Part shown: piece by piece, positions 60,893 to 64,000 of the stretch
How the letters are laid out: each line of letters begins with the position of its first letter
How positions within the stretch are numbered: the stretch's first letter is position 1
Assembly: GCF_000632715.1 (NCBI RefSeq)
Contig: NZ_BAWO01000010.1
Location: 1-64,000, forward strand
Direction of reading: 5' to 3'
Length of the DNA: 64,000 nucleotides
Source: Parageobacillus caldoxylosilyticus NBRC 107762
GTDB taxonomy: Bacteria; Bacillota; Bacilli; Bacillales; Anoxybacillaceae
Made by a program: the position numbers and the translations under genes
Notes under the pieces: model-generated
Databases searched by the model: none
What the model saw: only the letters and a program-made list of their open reading frames with translations
Told to the model about the DNA's origin: nothing

Positions 60893-61476
60893 CTGCAGGA
60901 AGAATCGCCGCCAAACTGCTTGCAGAGCTAGGATGCAAAATTGTCGCAGTAAGCGATTCCAAAGGAGCCATCTATAATGAAAGCGGCCTGGATTTAGCAA
61001 AAGTGGAATATTTGAAAGACCATCAATCATTGCTTGATTACGGTGAATCCTATCACTTACCTCCAGCAAAATTATTAGAACTGGACGTCGATATTTTAAT
61101 TCCAGCCGCATTAGAAAACGCGATTACCTCGGAAAACGCTGACCGAATTCAAGCAAAAATCATCGCTGAAGCAGCAAACGGTCCCGTCTCTCCGGAAGCG
61201 GACCGCATTCTCGCAGAAAAAGGAGTTATCGTCATCCCTGATATTCTTGCGAACGCCGGCGGCGTAACCGTATCGTACTTTGAATGGGTACAAAACTTAA
61301 TGAACTATTACTGGAGCGAAGAAGAAGTGAACAAAAAGTTGGCTGATGTGATGGTCCAAAGCTTCCATGCCGTCAACGAAACAGCAAAAGAGTTCCATAC
61401 GGACTTGCGCAACGCCGCTTATATCATTTCTTTAAAGCGCATCACCGAAGCGATGAAGGCGCGCGGATGGGTGTAA
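60892..61476 (+). pseudogene. 3' part of a glutamate dehydrogenase gene
   Basis: From about 60892 the plus frame encodes the NAD(P)-binding half of a hexameric Glu dehydrogenase of the RocG/GudB type (AGRIAAKLLAELGCKIVAVS; NAITSENADRIQAKIIAEAA; GVIVIPDILANAGGVTVSYF; KRITEAMKARGWV at the C-terminus), 194 codons of about 425. The catalytic glutamate-binding N-domain is absent. Upstream of the junction the same frame is antisense to the DUF6176-like relic, so the apparent ATG at 60673 is meaningless. Remnant of a deletion. Confidence 0.85.
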
Positions 61477-61483
61477 AAAGACG

Positions 61484-61527
61484 AAAAGGATCCGAATTTT
61501 TTACATCCGGATCCTTTTAATTTTTTA
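61484..61527 (+). terminator. Terminator of the glutamate dehydrogenase relic
   Basis: AAAAGGATCCG and CGGATCCTTTT arms with a T-rich tail; also ends murB from the other side. Confidence 0.85.
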
Positions 61528-61528
61528 T

Positions 61529-62446
61529 TTATGCATCTTCTCCAATAATCTTTACCTCTAATTCTAACTCTACGCCAAATTTCTCTTTCACCGTCTTGCG
61601 CACCATTTCGATCGTCGCAATATAATCGGCGGCAGTCGCGTTATTTTTATTAATGATAAACCCAGCATGTTTTGTCGACACTTCTGCCCCGCCGACTCCT
61701 TTTCCCTGCAGGCCGCTGTCTTGAATGAGTTTGCCCGCGAAGTATCCAGGAGGCCGTTTAAATACGCTGCCGACCGATGGGTACTCGAGCGGCTGCTTTG
61801 ATTCACGCTGGAACGTTAAGTCGTCCATTTTTGCTTTAATTTTTTGCGGATCGCCTTTTTCGAGCTGAAACACAACTTCAAGCACAACGTCGTGCGTCTT
61901 GCTGATAATGCTCGTGCGGTAGCCTAATTGCAAATCATCTTTATACATCGTCTTTAGCTCGCCTTTTTGCGTGACAACCTTCACATGGTCCAGCACGTCT
62001 TTTACTTCCCCGCCATAGGCTCCCGCGTTCATCATAATCGCGCCGCCGACAGAGCCAGGGATACCGCAGGCAAATTCGAGTCCTGTCAAGCTATGTTCCA
62101 AGGCGAATCGGGAAACAGCTTTAATGTCGGCACCGCTTTGCGCGATAATTTTTTCTCCTTCCACCTTTATTTCCGCAAGATGTTTTAACTGCATAACAAT
62201 ACCGCGAATGCCGCCGTCGCGGACGATCACGTTCGATCCGTTGCCAAGCAACGTAAAAGGAATCTGAAATTTTTCTTTCAGTCGAATAACGTCAACGACT
62301 TGTTCATACGTCGTCGGCCAGACAAGAAAATCCGCCTTGCCGCCGATTTTCACTAACGTATGATATTTCATTGGTTCATCGCGCAGGACATTTTCTTTCC
62401 CGCAAATTTGCACTAATTCTTGATAAATCACATCATTTGCATACAT
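61529..62446 (-). CDS. murB: UDP-N-acetylenolpyruvoylglucosamine reductase
   Basis: A 305-residue FAD enzyme of peptidoglycan synthesis that reduces UDP-GlcNAc-enolpyruvate to UDP-MurNAc. FAD site motifs TLLGNGSNVIVRDGGIRG and LEFACGIPGSVGGAIMMNAG, the catalytic Ser in PSVGSVFKRP and the type IIb features (LELEVKIIG) are visible. ATG 62446 follows AAGAGGGAAAAGC; the frame to 62479 overlaps the OsmC gene end. It may be the housekeeping copy or a second murB; synteny here does not tell. Confidence 0.93.
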   Translation of the reverse strand: MYANDVIYQELVQICGKENVLRDEPMKYHTLVKIGGKADFLVWPTTYEQVVDVIRLKEKFQIPFTLLGNGSNVIVRDGGIRGIVMQLKHLAEIKVEGEKIIAQSGADIKAVSRFALEHSLTGLEFACGIPGSVGGAIMMNAGAYGGEVKDVLDHVKVVTQKGELKTMYKDDLQLGYRTSIISKTHDVVLEVVFQLEKGDPQKIKAKMDDLTFQRESKQPLEYPSVGSVFKRPPGYFAGKLIQDSGLQGKGVGGAEVSTKHAGFIINKNNATAADYIATIEMVRKTVKEKFGVELELEVKIIGEDA

Positions 62447-62471
62447 CGCTTTTCCCTCTTTACTTTTCTGT

Positions 62472-62927
62472 TCATTCATTTGGTGAAATACGTATATCCG
62501 CTTCTAATTTCACCTCGACATTTCCTTTTATCGCTCTTGATATCATGCAGCTTTTTTCTGCTTTTTCCGTAAGAAGCGCTGCTTTTTGGACATCTTTGTC
62601 CGTCGCTCCAGCAGACAATGTAATCGCAGGGCGATGAATGATCGTTTTGTACGTGACCACACCCCGCTCTACCTCCACAATTCCTTCCGATTCCATTGTG
62701 AGCTCATCGACCGGAATGGAAGAACGTTCTAACATCGCCGCAAGCGTGATTAAATAACATGTTGCTGCTGCACCTAACAACATTTCATCTGGGTTTGTTC
62801 CAATTCCCGGACCATCCATTTCCGATGGAACGGATACTTTCGTCTTCAACTGACCAGCGTCAATAAAGCCGTTGCCATTTCTTCCACCAGCCCATTCCGC
62901 TTTTAAATGAAAATGATGTTGTTCCAT
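62472..62927 (-). CDS. OsmC/Ohr-family peroxidase-like protein
   Basis: A 151-residue OsmC protein. The two reactive cysteines are present (AAATCYLITLA and AEKSCMIS) with the family core GGRNGNGFIDAG and TNPDEMLLGA. It reduces organic hydroperoxides in relatives; the subgroup is closer to YhfA/SACOL-type than classic Ohr by eye. AGCGGGGGAGTG precedes the ATG. It lies 25 bp upstream of murB and may be co-transcribed. Confidence 0.85.
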   Translation of the reverse strand: MEQHHFHLKAEWAGGRNGNGFIDAGQLKTKVSVPSEMDGPGIGTNPDEMLLGAAATCYLITLAAMLERSSIPVDELTMESEGIVEVERGVVTYKTIIHRPAITLSAGATDKDVQKAALLTEKAEKSCMISRAIKGNVEVKLEADIRISPNE

Positions 62928-63642
62928 TACACTCCCCCGCTCCGCGAAAAATCATCCATTTTATCCGAAAACGTCACATGACAATCCATCGTCTGCTTTT
63001 TCATGACGGAACACCATATTTTATTTTACAATAAACACCTCGTTTTGGTAACGAACAAAATCTAATAACGTTCCCCAGTCAGTAAGCACTCTTGCCTATT
63101 GTAGTAAAATTTTTTTCGCATGGTAGAATAACCACTTTTCCATAACCATTCTATTTATATAGTCAGTCCTTATACAGACTAATGATGAAAAGAAACATAA
63201 AAACGATGTCATTACATATTTACTGCAAGACATAATGCATACGTCCATCAGCTCGTCATAAAAGAAAAGCTGATTGGCAGAGGAATTGCTGTTTCCCATC
63301 AATCAGATATACAATGGCAGTATTGAAGTTTAGGGCCTTCTTTAAAGATTCATCCAAAATCCATTTTGTCCGCCCCAATCTACATCAATCGTTTTGTTCA
63401 CAGCACCCACTTCAATCATTAAATTTTACCTTCTTCATCTTAACTGAATTTTATTGGGATCCAACATTCCCTGTGCTTTTAGCTCTTGTATTTTAAAACA
63501 TCCTACCAATGATGAAAAAGAGAATACAAACCGGGATAAAGAAGCAAGAGGCTATAATTTATATAAACTAATTTTCGGCATGATAAAATTTTTATAATAT
63601 AATCATATTAATATTCAATTTTTATTCAAATTTTATTCAAAT
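62928..63642. other. Long A/T-rich intergenic region before ldh
   Basis: No gene supported. Minus-strand scraps read like protein ends (for example KIQELKAQGMLDPNKI near 63430-63490 and LIDGKQQFLCQSAFLL near 63260-63310), each interrupted by stops and without ribosome sites. Near 63612-63640, three imperfect TTATTCAAAT repeats occur. Probably decayed genes. Confidence 0.4.
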
Positions 63643-63762
63643 TGTAAGCGCTATATCTCATTGAAATTTAGTTTTAATAACTTTAAAATGATAATGTGAA
63701 ATTATTCACAAATAATTATCAAACAAAAATATTTTTGAAGCATTTTGTGAAACATTTCACAA
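63643..63762 (+). promoter_or_regulatory. ldh control region: two Rex boxes and a cre-like site
   Basis: TTGTGAAACATTTCACAA (63745-63762) is a perfect Rex palindrome, and TGTGAAATTATTCACA (63695-63710) is a second near-perfect one. Rex represses fermentation genes until NADH rises. TGTAAGCGCTATAT (63643-63656) resembles a CcpA cre. The Rex sites lie 30 and 82 bp before the start. Confidence 0.8.
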
Positions 63763-63791
63763 AAACAGAAATTTTCTAAGGAGTGACCGAG

Positions 63792-64000
63792 ATGGGAAAA
63801 ACAACAAGAAAAGTGGCGATCATCGGTACAGGTCTAGTAGGTTCAAGCGCGGCTTACTCAATCATTAATCAAGGAATCTGTGAAGAATTATTAATGATCG
63901 ATATCAACAAGGAACGCGCTATAGGCGAAGCCTTAGATTTATCACATTGCATTGATTTTACAACTTCAAGAACAAAAGTTCGTCCTGCATCATACAGCGA
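63792..64000 (+). CDS. ldh: L-lactate dehydrogenase, N-terminal part (cut by window edge)
   Basis: The first 69 codons are present: NAD-binding motif [17 protein letters not shown] and [17 protein letters not shown] are clear Ldh features. The enzyme reduces pyruvate to L-lactate to regenerate NAD in fermentation. AAGGAGTGA stands 6 bases before ATG 63792. Two Rex boxes upstream fit redox control. The rest lies beyond the window. Confidence 0.93.
   Translation, partial: MGKTTRKVAIIGTGLVGSSAAYSIINQGICEELLMIDINKERAIGEALDLSHCIDFTTSRTKVRPASYS

Noticed and set aside
63096-63302. 68-codon minus-strand frame before ldh
   Set aside because: Composition like random A/T-rich sequence and no ribosome site.

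Overview
The window looks like chromosome from a thermophilic, endospore-forming Bacillaceae, most likely Geobacillus or Parageobacillus. The evidence is a Bacillus-type gene repertoire (kinE, sigI-rsgI, an alpha/beta-type small acid-soluble spore protein, clpE with CtsR boxes, the mtn methionine-salvage cluster, phoD-tatA-tatC), moderate GC content and IS200/IS605 TnpB elements. No rRNA, tRNA or CRISPR array was recognised. The right edge cuts ldh and the left edge cuts a tnpB.

Layout. 1-2.5 kb: a YtkA-like lipoprotein gene between two TnpB elements whose right ends converge on it. 2.6-4.9 kb: clpE with two CtsR operators. 4.9-8.3 kb: a PhoP-type operon phoD-tatA-tatC (a Tat substrate with its own translocase). 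8.5-11.7 kb: a TetR-controlled ABC-2 exporter. 11.8-14.6 kb: GNAT, NUDIX and M3 oligoendopeptidase genes. 14.7-20.5 kb: a lysine-riboswitch permease, an S9 peptidase, a pduL relic, a MarR regulator and a ZIP transporter. 20.5-32.5 kb: the methionine salvage region, with mtnW-mtnX-mtnB-mtnD, mtnE, mtnU and mtnK-mtnA plus an ABC importer, under two SAM riboswitches. 32.5-38.1 kb: ogt, kinE, a B12-binding radical SAM protein, three tiny overlapping genes and a DUF3905-like gene. 38.2-46.9 kb: an MFS pump and an alpha-glucan cluster (LacI regulator, debranching enzyme, solute-binding protein, two permeases) that ends in a gutted oligo-1,6-glucosidase gene. 47.1-53.4 kb: SASP, sigI-rsgI, an amino-acid permease and a DUF485/ActP symporter. 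53.5-56.6 kb: an N-succinylamino-acid racemase operon. 56.8-58.9 kb: a two-part threonine/serine exporter and two crcB genes behind a fluoride riboswitch. 59.3-62.9 kb: a repeat-bearing DUF5667-like secreted protein, truncated glutamate dehydrogenase and DUF6176-like genes facing apart, murB and an OsmC protein. 63.6-64.0 kb: ldh with two Rex boxes.

The best-resolved pathway is 5'-methylthioadenosine salvage: MtnK and MtnA make methylthioribulose-1-P, MtnB, MtnW, MtnX and MtnD carry it to the keto acid, MtnE transaminates it to methionine and MtnU removes the resulting alpha-ketoacid amide. The linked ABC importer probably brings in methylthioribose, which is an inference from context.

No clearly new multi-gene system was found. 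The least ordinary features are a TnpB lacking the usual zinc-ribbon cysteines, an in-frame deletion that removes the core of an alpha-glucosidase, a deletion scar that decapitated two divergent genes, a 60-bp tandem duplication in the mtnW leader, a duplicated TetR operator flanking one promoter, three overlapping mini-genes, and many gene relics at intergenic junctions. Starts were moved inward from the longest frame wherever a good ribosome binding site required it. Motif positions are by eye; no searches were run.
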